In this document: one piece after another, positions 41,299 to 50,485 of the stretch | Numbering within the stretch: position 1 is the stretch's first letter | Layout: every line of letters begins with the position of its first letter | NCBI GenBank assembly: GCA_017744515.1 | Contig: JAGIBF010000027.1 | Location: forward strand, 1-64,000 | Length of the DNA stretch: 64,000 nucleotides | Direction: 5' to 3' | DNA from: Niastella sp. | GTDB taxonomy: Bacteria > Bacteroidota > Bacteroidia > Chitinophagales > Chitinophagaceae | Program-made: the position numbers and the translations under genes | Notes under the pieces: model-generated | The model's input: only the letters and a program-made list of their open reading frames with translations | Databases searched by the model: none | What the model was told of the DNA's origin: nothing

Positions 41299-43401
41299 AT
41301 GAGAAAACTCTTATTCATTGCATTATTCATACCATGGCTTACCACCAAAACAACTGCGCAGCAGCAGGATGATGAACGCACCCTACAACTGAAAGCGCGG
41401 CTGCCATTTACCACCGGTACCGAACGCGTTGATTGCCTCATCAGGATTACAGCCCGCTATACCTATGCCGGAGTCATAAAGTCCGATTCAGGAATTATAT
41501 ATGCCGCGCAGGCCGAAGAAGCCGCGAAGAAATATAACTACAAAACGGGACTATGTGCGGCCACCAACCTGTATGGCAATATATTGTTGCAACTATCAAG
41601 ACCAACAGAAGGAATTGAGAAATACCGGCACTCTGCACAGATCGCCACAGAACTTCACAACGACACAATGATAGCACTGGGATACAGAGGCATGGGGCAA
41701 GCCCTCTGGTACCAGGGCAATTTCGACGAGGCCATATCAACCATCAACCTGTCCATTCACTACTTTAAACAACTCAACAAGAAAAGAGACATATCAGATG
41801 CAGTCATGACCATGAGCAGCATCTACGGCAACCAGGGCAACTATGAAAAGGCATTTGAAATAGCACAGCAGGCCCTCGCGCTCAGCAAAGAGATTAACGA
41901 TGGCTCCAACATAGTCCTGTCGCTTGTAGAAATAGGTAAATCATATCGAAATATTGGCGATCATGCCAGCGCGTTGGAATATTACAAAAAAGCCTATGAC
42001 TATAAGCCTGGGAAGATACACTGGTCTTACAGACACCTATCACAATGCATGGGCGACCTCTATTGCGATCTGCAAAAATTCGATTCGGCCTTTTACTTCT
42101 ACCAGCAAAGCTTTAACGGCAACCCCGGCAGCAAGTCCACCAAATGGCGCATAGCAGAATACTACCTCCTCCGGAAAGAATACGATTCAGCACAGGCAGA
42201 GTTTACCTGGCTGTACAATATCCTGAAAACAGGAGGAGAAAAACACATATTGATGTACTCCATGCTGGGGTTAGGCAAAGTATACCTCGCTAAAAAAGAC
42301 TACAGGAAAGCTAAGCATTATGCCCGTGAAGCATTAACCATAGCACAGGAAAAAAATGCCCGCCTCAATATCCGCGAAGCCTGCCAGCTCCTGTACAACG
42401 TTTTCGAAGAAGAAGGCCAGCCAGGACAGGCGTTCTATTACTATAAGCAATACGTTGAAATGAAAGAAGCGGTCTTGAACGACCAGCTCAAAGGAAAACT
42501 ATTCGAATTCCGGCGTATTGCAGACGATGAGAAAAAAGTAGCTCAGATAAAACTGCTTGAACAGCAAAAACAGATCAGCGAACAAAAACTTAAAGGCAAT
42601 AAGCTATTAAGAAATATTCTCATTGGAGGCCTGCTGCTGTTGGCATTCTTTAGCCTGGTGATATTGGGAAATGTCTCCCTGAAACGCAAGAACGAAAAGC
42701 TGCAAAACGAAAAAATACAAAAAGACCTGGAGCACCGCGCTACCGAACTGGAAATGCAGGCCCTTCGCGCCCAGATGAATCCACACTTCATCTTTAACTG
42801 CCTGAGCTCAATCAATCGTTTTATCCTTAAGAATGAACCCGACAAAGCCTCCGATTACCTTACCCGGTTTTCCCGGCTCATTCGCCTCGTACTGATCAAC
42901 TCACAAAAACCACTCATTGTACTGGAAGATGAAATAGAAATGCTACGCCTCTACCTCGAAATGGAACAACTCCGCTTCAAGAACACATTTGATTATAGCA
43001 TTATCTATAACAACGATATCGAGCCATCCAACATCCTGCTGCCCCCATTACTATTGCAACCCTTCTGTGAAAATGCCATCTGGCACGGCCTCATGCACAA
43101 AGAAGGGCATGGACAACTATCCATAGCATTTAGCATGCGCAATAATATTCTAAATTGCACCATCGAAGACAATGGGGTAGGAAGAGCCCGGGCAGCCGAG
43201 ATCAAAAGCAAATCAGCCGAAAAAATAAAATCATTGGGTATTAAGCTGACCGCCGACCGGCTGGCATTGTTCAACGAAGACCGGGCTGTACAAACCTTTT
43301 ACAGCATCGAAGACGTCTTGGAAGAAACAGGCCATATAGTCGGTACCCGGGTAACAGTAGAGATCAGGTACAAAGAATTTACACAGGAAACAGTTGGATA
43401 A
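41299..43401 (+). CDS. TPR sensor histidine kinase, LytS/His_kinase type, 700 aa
   Basis: A signal peptide (MRKLLFIALFIPWLTTKTTA) starts the protein when the ATG at 41299 is used (the open frame reaches 41116 but overlaps the upstream terminator). The periplasmic part has TPR repeats (for example ALSKEINDGSNIVLSLVEIGKSY, LGKVYLAKKDYRKAKHYA). A coiled coil and one membrane helix (about residues 435-457) precede the His_kinase domain with the phosphoacceptor in AQMNPHFIFNCLSSINRF (His about 496) and a HATPase region (LLLQPFCENAIWHGL, VEDNGVGRARAAEIK-like). The LytTR regulator starts 7 bp later. Confidence 0.93.
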   Translation: MRKLLFIALFIPWLTTKTTAQQQDDERTLQLKARLPFTTGTERVDCLIRITARYTYAGVIKSDSGIIYAAQAEEAAKKYNYKTGLCAATNLYGNILLQLSRPTEGIEKYRHSAQIATELHNDTMIALGYRGMGQALWYQGNFDEAISTINLSIHYFKQLNKKRDISDAVMTMSSIYGNQGNYEKAFEIAQQALALSKEINDGSNIVLSLVEIGKSYRNIGDHASALEYYKKAYDYKPGKIHWSYRHLSQCMGDLYCDLQKFDSAFYFYQQSFNGNPGSKSTKWRIAEYYLLRKEYDSAQAEFTWLYNILKTGGEKHILMYSMLGLGKVYLAKKDYRKAKHYAREALTIAQEKNARLNIREACQLLYNVFEEEGQPGQAFYYYKQYVEMKEAVLNDQLKGKLFEFRRIADDEKKVAQIKLLEQQKQISEQKLKGNKLLRNILIGGLLLLAFFSLVILGNVSLKRKNEKLQNEKIQKDLEHRATELEMQALRAQMNPHFIFNCLSSINRFILKNEPDKASDYLTRFSRLIRLVLINSQKPLIVLEDEIEMLRLYLEMEQLRFKNTFDYSIIYNNDIEPSNILLPPLLLQPFCENAIWHGLMHKEGHGQLSIAFSMRNNILNCTIEDNGVGRARAAEIKSKSAEKIKSLGIKLTADRLALFNEDRAVQTFYSIEDVLEETGHIVGTRVTVEIRYKEFTQETVG

Positions 43402-43407
43402 ACCATC

Positions 43408-44160
43408 ATGATCAAAGCCATTATAGTAGACGATGAACCCTATTGTTGCGAAGTGCTCAGCACCCTGTTGGAAAAGTACTGCCCTGAGGTGACCGTCGAA
43501 GCCGTTTGCCAATCAGCAGCAGAAGCCATTACGGCCATCACGACCCATCCCGTACAACTGGTATTTCTCGACATAGAAATGCCCCACATGAACGGCTTCC
43601 AGCTATTAGAACGATTACCACGTATAGATTTCGATCTCATATTTACCACCAGCTACGACCAATACGCCATCAAAGCCATTAAGTTCAGCGCCCTCGATTA
43701 CCTGTTGAAACCTATCGACCGCAGCGAGCTGCAGGTGGCGGTACGAAAAGCAGTCAATCGACTACAGCATCCCTTGCCACAGCAGTTGCAGATACTGTTG
43801 CAGAAACTACACCAGCCATCCCACCAGGTCAATCAAGTGGCCTTGCCCACCATGGAAGGCCTGCAATTGGTACCTTTGGACACAATCATCAGTTGCGCAT
43901 CCAGTAGCAACTACACCATAATCTCATTGAAAGACAAACTAAAGATCACCGTTTCACGTACACTCAAAGAAATAGAAGAAATGCTCGAAGATGCCATGTT
44001 CATGCGGGTACACCACTCCTACCTGGTCAACCTCAACGAAATACGTAAATACATTAAAGGCGAAGGAGGAAATCTTATCATGAGCGATGGCTCATCAGTA
44101 GATGTGTCCCGAAGCAAGAAAGAACTGCTGTTAAAAAAATTGCAGCCCAGGAAATATTAA
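43408..44160 (+). CDS. LytTR-family response regulator, 250 aa
   Basis: The cognate regulator of the TPR kinase upstream, beginning 7 bp after its stop. The receiver (residues about 3-120) has D8/D9, the phosphoacceptor D55 in LVFLDIEMPHMNGF, and the Lys in DYLLKPIDR. The C-terminal LytTR DNA-binding domain (about residues 150-245) contains ISCASSSNYTIISLKDKLKITVSRTLKEIEEM and FMRVHHSYLVNLNEIRKYIKGEGGNL. LytTR proteins bind direct repeats upstream of promoters; the 16-bp motif at 41226 and 44192 fits that kind of site. Confidence 0.95.
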   Translation: MIKAIIVDDEPYCCEVLSTLLEKYCPEVTVEAVCQSAAEAITAITTHPVQLVFLDIEMPHMNGFQLLERLPRIDFDLIFTTSYDQYAIKAIKFSALDYLLKPIDRSELQVAVRKAVNRLQHPLPQQLQILLQKLHQPSHQVNQVALPTMEGLQLVPLDTIISCASSSNYTIISLKDKLKITVSRTLKEIEEMLEDAMFMRVHHSYLVNLNEIRKYIKGEGGNLIMSDGSSVDVSRSKKELLLKKLQPRKY

Positions 44161-44191
44161 CGTCCATTCAGAGCCCGGATTACTCATTCCA

Positions 44192-44245
44192 GGCCGCAAA
44201 TGGCTCAATCTGACTGGCAATTGCAATAAACTGCACATAGCTTCA
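44192..44245 (+). promoter_or_regulatory. promoter of the deoR-like gene with upstream 16-bp motif (copy 2)
   Basis: GGCCGCAAATGGCTCA (44192-44207) is followed 46 bp later (start to start) by TAGCTTCA (44238-44245), with the start codon at 44276. It matches copy 1 base for base over 16 bp and in spacing. Confidence 0.7.
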
Positions 44246-44275
44246 GTTATAAAAATCGAATACAAATCAGGCAGT

Positions 44276-45046
44276 ATGTTTAAAAAAGAAAGACAAGCCT
44301 ATATTCTCCAACAGATCACCGAACACCAAAAAGTGATCTCTGCCGATATCTCACAAAAAATGAATGTATCGGAAGATACCATTCGCCGTGACTTGCAGGA
44401 ACTGGCCGAAAAAGGCAAGTTGATCAAGGTACACGGCGGCGCCCTGTCACTCAACTATACCGAAGAGCCCACCACACTGCCCGAACAGGAAAAAACAGTG
44501 CCCGACCATGGAATAACCCTCCCCGAAAAATTCATTGCGCAAAAAGCCATCAGGCTCATCCACCGGGGTATGTTTATTATGACCAGTGGCGGCAGCACTA
44601 CTGCCCAGTTGGCCCGCAGCCTGCCCGAAGACCTTAAAGCCACTTTCATATCAGGAAGCATACAAGCCATTGTTGAATTTACCCGCCATCCATCCATCGA
44701 AGTCATTATCATAGGCGATAAAGTATCCAAGAACGGAAAACTCACCGTAGGCAGCGAAGCCATTGCCAAAATAAAACAGATAAAAGCAGATGTATGCCTG
44801 CTTGATATACAGGCAATCGACGCCCAGAACGGCATCAGTGAAATAGATTGGGAAATAGCACAGATCAAAAAAGCGATGGTCGAAAACTCCCAAAAAGTAA
44901 TCGGTATGTGCAAATCGGAAAAACTAAATACAGTAAGGCCAGTACAACTTTGCCCGGTAAACCACCTCGATACGCTCATCACCGAACTGGAACCCACCCA
45001 CGAACTCCTGGCCCCCTATAGAGCCGCTGGTGTGGAGATACTGTAA
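44276..45046 (+). CDS. DeoR/GlpR-family transcriptional regulator, 256 aa
   Basis: Typical sugar-metabolism repressor. The N-terminal winged helix (residues about 4-60) contains KERQAYILQQITEHQKVISADISQKMNVSEDTIRRDLQELAEKGKLIKVHGGAL, and the C-terminal sugar-phosphate sensor domain (about 75-250) has FIAQKAIRLIHRGMFIMTSGGSTTAQLARSL and VGSEAIAKIKQIKADVCLL. The inducer is unknown and no sugar-metabolism gene is adjacent. Its promoter carries the same 16-bp motif as the LytTR operon, so it may be under that system. The GlxA-type gene follows 23 bp later. Confidence 0.92.
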   Translation: MFKKERQAYILQQITEHQKVISADISQKMNVSEDTIRRDLQELAEKGKLIKVHGGALSLNYTEEPTTLPEQEKTVPDHGITLPEKFIAQKAIRLIHRGMFIMTSGGSTTAQLARSLPEDLKATFISGSIQAIVEFTRHPSIEVIIIGDKVSKNGKLTVGSEAIAKIKQIKADVCLLDIQAIDAQNGISEIDWEIAQIKKAMVENSQKVIGMCKSEKLNTVRPVQLCPVNHLDTLITELEPTHELLAPYRAAGVEIL

Positions 45047-45069
45047 AGTTTATACCTTTACGGCACTAT

Positions 45070-46020
45070 ATGCAACAGGCCAATAAAGCAGCCGTACAAG
45101 TCGTATTCGTCATACCTCCAAAAGTTCACCTGCTGGATATAACCGGCCCGGCCCATGTCTTTTACGAAGCACTGAGCTATGGAGCCCCCGTTACCTCCTG
45201 GTTTTGCAACATCCACACAGAAGAAAGCGCTATAGAAAGCAGTAGCCAGTTATGGCTTGCGCACCTCACAGATTTTCACACACTACAGTTAAACAAAGGC
45301 GATATTATATTTGTACCCGGCCTCGACGCAACCCTGCTGCTCGACGACCATTTTCTCACGACAACATCCAAAACCTTCCAATGCTGGATGATCGAGCAAC
45401 ACGATAAAGGCGTCATCATTTGCTCAGTATGTACCGGCGCCTTCCTGTTGGCCCAAACCGGCCTGCTCGATGAAAAAGAATGCACTACCCATTGGAAATA
45501 CCTCGAACGATTTACACAACGCTACCCGCAGGCACATTTACAGCAAAACCGCCTCTTTGTACAGTCGGGCAACATATACACCAGTGCGGGCGTAGCCTCC
45601 GGCATAGACCTGTCCCTATACCTGTTGGAAAAACTCTTCGGCTCCCACTTCGCCACACAGATAGCCAAAGAAGTAGTGGTGTACATACGCAGGAATCCTT
45701 CCGATCCACAGCTAAGTGCATTTATGCAACACCGCAACCACATGGAAGAACGCATACACAAAGCCCAGGACCTGCTGTCTCAGTCACTCGAAAAGAAATG
45801 GAACATAGAACAACTGGCCGAACAAGTACACATGAGCGGTCGTAACCTTACGCGCCTGTTCCGAAAAACGACCAACATCTCCATCAGCCAGTACCTCGAC
45901 CAGCTCCGTACGGAACGTGCCCAACAGTTGATAAAAGAAGGCCATACCATGCAAGCCACCGCCACCCAGTGTGGCCTCAAAAGCACCAACCAGCTCCGCC
46001 AGCTCTTAAAGAAAAAGTAA
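45070..46020 (+). CDS. GlxA-family regulator: DJ-1/PfpI domain plus AraC-type HTH, 316 aa
   Basis: A two-domain regulator. The N-terminal DJ-1/PfpI-like domain (about residues 10-190) includes VCTGAFLLAQTGLLDEKECTTHW with the nucleophile-position Cys (C121) and IYTSAGVASGIDLSLYL. The C-terminal HTH_18/AraC domain (about 225-315) includes WNIEQLAEQVHMSGRNLTRLFRKTTNISISQYLDQLRTERAQQLI. It is likely to regulate the exported DJ-1 protein gene downstream or other targets, but this cannot be shown. Its stop is followed by a heptamer array. Confidence 0.92.
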   Translation: MQQANKAAVQVVFVIPPKVHLLDITGPAHVFYEALSYGAPVTSWFCNIHTEESAIESSSQLWLAHLTDFHTLQLNKGDIIFVPGLDATLLLDDHFLTTTSKTFQCWMIEQHDKGVIICSVCTGAFLLAQTGLLDEKECTTHWKYLERFTQRYPQAHLQQNRLFVQSGNIYTSAGVASGIDLSLYLLEKLFGSHFATQIAKEVVVYIRRNPSDPQLSAFMQHRNHMEERIHKAQDLLSQSLEKKWNIEQLAEQVHMSGRNLTRLFRKTTNISISQYLDQLRTERAQQLIKEGHTMQATATQCGLKSTNQLRQLLKKK

Positions 46021-46029
46021 CTGATCCTA

Positions 46030-46060
46030 TCTCTCACGTTTCACTTCTCACGTCTCACCA
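46030..46060. repeat. heptamer tandem array (YTCACGT-like) after the GlxA-type gene
   Basis: TCTCACG, TTTCACT, TCTCACG, TCTCACC: CAC at 46035, 46042, 46049, 46056, exactly 7 bp apart. A near-identical array lies at 50486-50513. Confidence 0.9.
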
Positions 46061-46140
46061 GCAAAATGTCCCGATACTGCGCTAACCTGTCCCGGCCTGC
46101 AACAACTACCCACACTACTTTTACACAAAGAATAATAGCC

Positions 46141-46935
46141 ATGAAAGAGAAAGTCCTCCATTTCCTTATCCTTGTTTTATCATTGTTGAGCTGCACACCA
46201 TTGACAGCCCAACAACAGAAAGCCTGGTATTGCTCACCTTGCAACAGTGACTGCGACAACCTTGAATTTAAAACAGCCGGAACCTGCCCCCATTGTGACA
46301 TGAAACTCATAGAACAAACACCGGAAGAACACAAACAAACCATGAAAGCGAAAAAACTCACAGTAGCCTTCTACCTGCAGGATGGCGTGGAAGTGCTCGA
46401 CTTTGCAGGACCTATGGAAGTATTTTCTTATGCGCAATTCAAGGTCTTTACAGTTTCCAGGACCAAGGAGCCTATTACCTCACAGGGAATATTAAAAATA
46501 ATCCCCGATTATAGCATCGACGATGCACCGAAGGCAGATATCATTGCCTTCTTCGGCGGTAATGCAGGCAATGCTTACAATGATCCCAAAGTAATAGAAT
46601 GGTTGAAGCGGCAACCTACACCCGACTACTATTTCTCCGTTTGCACCGGCGCGTTCATATTGGGTAAGGCAGAACTGTTGAATAACCTGACTGTTACAAC
46701 ATTTCATTCAAGCATCGAGAACCTGAAGAAAGCTGTCCCTTCGGCCAAAGTACTGTCCGACGTACGGTTTGTCGATAACGGTAAGGTTATTACAACCGCC
46801 GGCATATCCGCAGGCATCGACGGTGCTTTACACCTTGTAGCCAAAATACGTGGTCAGGAAGCCGCCCGCAACGTCGCCACCTACATGGAATACGACAAAT
46901 GGGTTCCGGAACAAGGCTTGATCATAAAAAAGTAG
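46141..46935 (+). CDS. exported DJ-1/PfpI-family protein with N-terminal Cys-rich metal-binding segment, 264 aa
   Basis: Starts at the ATG at 46141 (the frame reaches 46066), giving a signal peptide (about residues 1-23, ending LTAQ). Residues 29-56 form a heavy-metal-associated-like Cys ribbon with C31, C34, C38, C49 and C52 (WYCSPCNSDC, GTCPHCDMKL). The DJ-1/PfpI domain (about 72-262) has SVCTGAFILGKAELL with C168 at the nucleophile position and TTAGISAGIDGALHLV. The Cys ribbon and export signal are unusual for DJ-1. It is convergent with the ABC operon, the stops being adjacent (46935/46936). Confidence 0.85.
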   Translation: MKEKVLHFLILVLSLLSCTPLTAQQQKAWYCSPCNSDCDNLEFKTAGTCPHCDMKLIEQTPEEHKQTMKAKKLTVAFYLQDGVEVLDFAGPMEVFSYAQFKVFTVSRTKEPITSQGILKIIPDYSIDDAPKADIIAFFGGNAGNAYNDPKVIEWLKRQPTPDYYFSVCTGAFILGKAELLNNLTVTTFHSSIENLKKAVPSAKVLSDVRFVDNGKVITTAGISAGIDGALHLVAKIRGQEAARNVATYMEYDKWVPEQGLIIKK

Positions 46936-47784
46936 TTACGCCTGCAACATGATCGCTTTGATCATCTGCACACATTCCAGGTGAGAAGCAGTCAACCCCT
47001 CATGCCAGGCAAGCCCCAGCTGCTTCAGGTCAAAATGTTTTATTATAGTACCTGCGTGAACAGTGTTACCGCCTTCATCCTTTGGATAACCAAGAACGTA
47101 GATAGAGTCAGCCAATTCCACAGCCAGCTCGATATCATGCGTACTGAAGATGATTGTGTTCAAGTCGTGTCGCTGGCTGATCAACTCAAATGCTTTCTTC
47201 ACACTCATGATATTTCCAATGTCCAGTCCCGAAAAAGGCTCATCCAATACCATGTAATAGCCCGAGCTGAGCAACTGCTCCAGGATGGCCGTACGCTGAC
47301 GCTGACCACCCGATAGAAAATTGGGGTACTGATCTTTATTCTTTTCCAGTCCCCACTCCTTTAGGTAATGCATGATCTCAGCTTCCTTTTCTTCTTTCGA
47401 CATATTACTCTTGCGCAATGCAAACCACAAAGACTGATACACTGTTTTATGGCGAAACAAAGTGTATTGTTGATTGACGAAACCAACATCACCCTCCTGT
47501 ACCAGCTTGGCTGGCTGCCTTCCATTGCCCGCAGGCTTGGAATAATCAGGGATGAGCACCTTGCCCGAAGTAGGTTTTTCCAAACCTGTGAGGGCACGGA
47601 ACAAGGTTGATTTACCCCTCCCTGATCGTCCCAACACAGCAATCACCTGTCCTTGCGATTTACCCTCTCGTACCGTATCTTTTTCCATCAGATTTACATC
47701 CTGCAGAATAACCTTGTCGCCATAAGCTACAGTAAGGTTCTCTACATGCAGAATAGTATCCTTTTGTTCATAAGGAATAGCCAT
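46936..47784 (-). CDS. ABC transporter ATPase of the SsuB/TauB type, 282 aa
   Basis: Has the full ATPase motif set: Walker A GRSGRGKST (residues 52-60), Q-loop FVNQQYTLF, signature LSGGQ (157-161), Walker B MVLDEP (D181/E182) and H-loop THD (H216). The sequence resembles importers for sulfonates, nitrate or taurine. It ends a tightly packed minus-strand unit of ATPase, permease, binding-protein fusion and two coiled-coil proteins. The lone substrate-binding protein is fused to OmpA, so the classical importer assignment may be misleading. Confidence 0.95.
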   Translation of the reverse strand: MAIPYEQKDTILHVENLTVAYGDKVILQDVNLMEKDTVREGKSQGQVIAVLGRSGRGKSTLFRALTGLEKPTSGKVLIPDYSKPAGNGRQPAKLVQEGDVGFVNQQYTLFRHKTVYQSLWFALRKSNMSKEEKEAEIMHYLKEWGLEKNKDQYPNFLSGGQRQRTAILEQLLSSGYYMVLDEPFSGLDIGNIMSVKKAFELISQRHDLNTIIFSTHDIELAVELADSIYVLGYPKDEGGNTVHAGTIIKHFDLKQLGLAWHEGLTASHLECVQMIKAIMLQA

Positions 47785-47789
47785 ACCGA

Positions 47790-48566
47790 TTAAAAAGTTG
47801 AATACTTGAAAAATGTTTTCCGGCCAAACTGCAATACACGGTCGAGCAACAAGCCGACAACGAGAATCACAAATTGAAGCGCCACAATGCGTCCATGGTT
47901 CATAAACTTATCACTGTTCTTGATCAGGACACCAAGTCCGCCAGCCGCCACAAGGATAGACTCAACCGTTACCAGCATCATCCAGGTGATAGACAGGTTT
48001 TGGCGCAACACATCGATCACATAATCCATACGCCCCTTGATGACCACTTCCCACAATACTTCCCACCGGCTGCATTTGAGCGAACGCGCATGATCGATTT
48101 CTGAAGAAGGAATATCCTTCAATACTGCCAGCAGAGAGGTAATAAAATACAAGCTCATGAAAATGAACAATACACTGATCTGCATAGTACGCGCATCCTT
48201 TACCAGGATAGCCAGGTAAAAAGTAATACCGGTGAGTGGCAGATAACGCAGCTTGCTGAATGTATGAGCCAACGGTTTCAGAGCAGGCAATGGCGATAAA
48301 TAAACGATCACCAGAGATACCACGATCGAAAGCAACGTGGCTTGTAAGCACAGACCGAGCGAACTAAACACATGCACCACCAGCCCTTCATTATACAGCG
48401 ATTTAAAACCATCCCATACTTGTCCCGGCGTGGGGAACAAATGCTTGTTCCCCGCCGAAGACAAAAACCAATAACCCAATACCAGCACCAGCCATATTCC
48501 ACTGATCAGCAACTGCTGCTTCCTGTCCACCGACTCAAAGGGCCGCAGCCATTTCTTTATTTCCAT
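47790..48566 (-). CDS. ABC transporter permease (BPD_transp_1, SsuC/TauC type), 258 aa
   Basis: About six membrane helices with the EAA-type loop in SLKCSRWEVLWEVVIKGRMDYVIDVL, which contacts the ATPase. An N-terminal helix precedes a periplasmic stretch (GNKHLFPTPGQVWDGF). The 5-bp gap to the ATPase gene indicates one operon. Single permease plus single ATPase would form a homodimeric transporter like SsuBC. Substrate is not evident from sequence. Confidence 0.92.
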   Translation of the reverse strand: MEIKKWLRPFESVDRKQQLLISGIWLVLVLGYWFLSSAGNKHLFPTPGQVWDGFKSLYNEGLVVHVFSSLGLCLQATLLSIVVSLVIVYLSPLPALKPLAHTFSKLRYLPLTGITFYLAILVKDARTMQISVLFIFMSLYFITSLLAVLKDIPSSEIDHARSLKCSRWEVLWEVVIKGRMDYVIDVLRQNLSITWMMLVTVESILVAAGGLGVLIKNSDKFMNHGRIVALQFVILVVGLLLDRVLQFGRKTFFKYSTF

Positions 48567-48598
48567 TTTTGATTTACTACTTGGTTAACGATTAATAC

Positions 48599-48624
48599 TG
48601 TCAGGCTGAGCTTGTCGAAGCCTA
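48599..48624. repeat. family-C repeat at the stop codon of the substrate-binding/OmpA gene
   Basis: TGTCAGGCTGAGCTTGTCGA begins at 48599; the minus-strand stop codon (48622-48624) is directly at its edge. Confidence 0.8.
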
Positions 48625-50418
48625 CTTCAACAAACTGATCACCACTCTTCGATTCTGCGCTTTACCAGCACCAGTACTGTTGTCAGCGATCGGCTCATCC
48701 TGACCCTTACCATCGATCTTTTGGAAACGATTGGCAGGAATACCCTTTTGGATCAGGTAACTTTTCACGGCCTCCGCACGCGCAGTGCTCAAAGCATAGT
48801 TACCATCCTGTGTACCGGTATTATCGGTGTGGCCAACCAACTCCAGCTTGCTATCCTCCGCCTGCACCAGCAGGTTGTAGATCTGCTCCAGCACATCCTT
48901 ACCTTCGGGACGTATAGTGGCGCGACCCGGATCGAAGTTGATACGCCATTCACCCGAAGCCACCACACTGGTAGCCTTCCTGGAATAGTCGGCCGTATAA
49001 GAAGCCCCCGCATCGATATCCTTCACATCCTTCAGGAACGTCAGGTTCACAGCCTCTTCATAAGGCACGATACGCTTTACGTTCTGGTTAAAACCAGCCG
49101 GGTTCAGATCCTTCAGGTAGCGCGAAACCTGGTCATACACGGCCTTGTAACGATTCGTACCATCAGTAATACCATAATACTGGTTGGCATCAGCCAGGTT
49201 GAACACCCTCGATCCACCCATATTATAAGACACACCACCCTTCTCACCTTGCTGGCCTTTGAACATGTTGTACCAGTACTCAGGAGTTTCCATGTTGAAA
49301 GCTTTGGCAGTCGTTTGCGAAGCCCTCTTTCGCCAGCTGTCATATTGCTTCATTTGGTTCGAAGCAGTGTAAGCCGATTTAAGAATATTGCTCACGACCG
49401 CTTTATTACCTTCAGCCCACTGGCGCAGGAAAATAAGGGTTGTCGCCATCTGGTTGTTGAACTCTTTGGTAGATACCACGTCTGTAAAACCATTCAGCGC
49501 ATCGAATACCATCTTGTCGCCAGGCGTCCACGTAGCACAACCGTCTACCTTTTTGTCGATCGTTTTGCCGGTTAACTTACCGGCTTTCACTTCCTTCAGT
49601 GGCACGGTCCAGCCCTGCGTTTGAGATTTGATCAGTTCCTTGGCCGATTCGATATAGTCGTCATTCGCAGAAGCGAGGAAGTTTACAGCCTCAGCATCGT
49701 ACGTGGAAGGATCAGGGTTGATCTTGATACCATTGGCGGAAGCATAGTTCACCGCAGTTACCCAGTCACCGTCACCGATAACAGCCGATACCAGCGCACC
49801 CTTCATAGATTGAGGGTTCATCTTCCAGCTCGGTGGCCCGATCAGCTTATCTTCACCATAACTTAAACCGACAGCACCCACAGCCTGCAATTGGTATTTG
49901 CCGGCACCGTACTTATCATCCAGCGCCTGCTGCGCCGAACTGATATAGAAAGGCACCCCATCACCCATGATGATAATACCGGCAGCACCTTCCCTGGGAG
50001 CACTATTGCCCTTGTCAAACTCCTCTACAAACTTCATTTGCAGGTTCCTCAGCTCCGACAACCAGTCCTGGCGAATGATCTCCACATTCACGCCATTCTT
50101 TTCCATGACAGAACCCTGCGTCGTTTTAGGGCCACCATTCGCAACGATAATACCCGATTGAGCATTCCATGCATACCCTGCTATTCTTACCACTGGCTTC
50201 GAAGCTACCGTTGAAGAAGCCTCTTCGCCCGGTACCGGCAATTCAGCTGAGGTAACAACATTATTGACATCCTTGTCAGAAACATTTAGTTTCTCCACAG
50301 CTTTGGATTCATCCACCCGCAAGCCGGGCGAGAGAAAATAAACCCCACCACCAATACCGCCGGCAACTACCAGGGCGATCAGTGATTTGGAAAATAAAGT
50401 AAGATTAGACCATTTCAT
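48622..50418 (-). CDS. membrane-anchored ABC substrate-binding domain fused to OmpA-like peptidoglycan-binding domain, 598 aa
   Basis: The N-terminus has one uncleaved-looking helix (residues 12-30, LIALVVAGGIGGGVYFLSP). A linker follows, then a long periplasmic domain of the NMT1/phosphate-type solute-binding class (about 72-475, VRIAGYAWNAQSGIIVANGG, WLSELRNLQMKFVEEFD, GIIIMGDGVPFYISSAQQAL). The C-terminal OmpA/MotB domain (about 488-598) has INFDPGRATIRPEGKDVLEQI, ELVGHTDNTGTQDGNYALSTARAEAVKSYL and QNRRVVISLL. It thus can tie the inner membrane to peptidoglycan while carrying a ligand-binding domain. NCBI-type annotations describe such fusions as phosphate ABC transporter substrate-binding/OmpA proteins; the ligand is unknown. 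Confidence 0.9.
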   Translation of the reverse strand: MKWSNLTLFSKSLIALVVAGGIGGGVYFLSPGLRVDESKAVEKLNVSDKDVNNVVTSAELPVPGEEASSTVASKPVVRIAGYAWNAQSGIIVANGGPKTTQGSVMEKNGVNVEIIRQDWLSELRNLQMKFVEEFDKGNSAPREGAAGIIIMGDGVPFYISSAQQALDDKYGAGKYQLQAVGAVGLSYGEDKLIGPPSWKMNPQSMKGALVSAVIGDGDWVTAVNYASANGIKINPDPSTYDAEAVNFLASANDDYIESAKELIKSQTQGWTVPLKEVKAGKLTGKTIDKKVDGCATWTPGDKMVFDALNGFTDVVSTKEFNNQMATTLIFLRQWAEGNKAVVSNILKSAYTASNQMKQYDSWRKRASQTTAKAFNMETPEYWYNMFKGQQGEKGGVSYNMGGSRVFNLADANQYYGITDGTNRYKAVYDQVSRYLKDLNPAGFNQNVKRIVPYEEAVNLTFLKDVKDIDAGASYTADYSRKATSVVASGEWRINFDPGRATIRPEGKDVLEQIYNLLVQAEDSKLELVGHTDNTGTQDGNYALSTARAEAVKSYLIQKGIPANRFQKIDGKGQDEPIADNSTGAGKAQNRRVVISLLK

Positions 50419-50485
50419 TGTTTTAGTATTTTAGGTTTTAGTATTAAATCGAACTGTTGTATTTGTGAAGAAAGTGCGGCAATCG

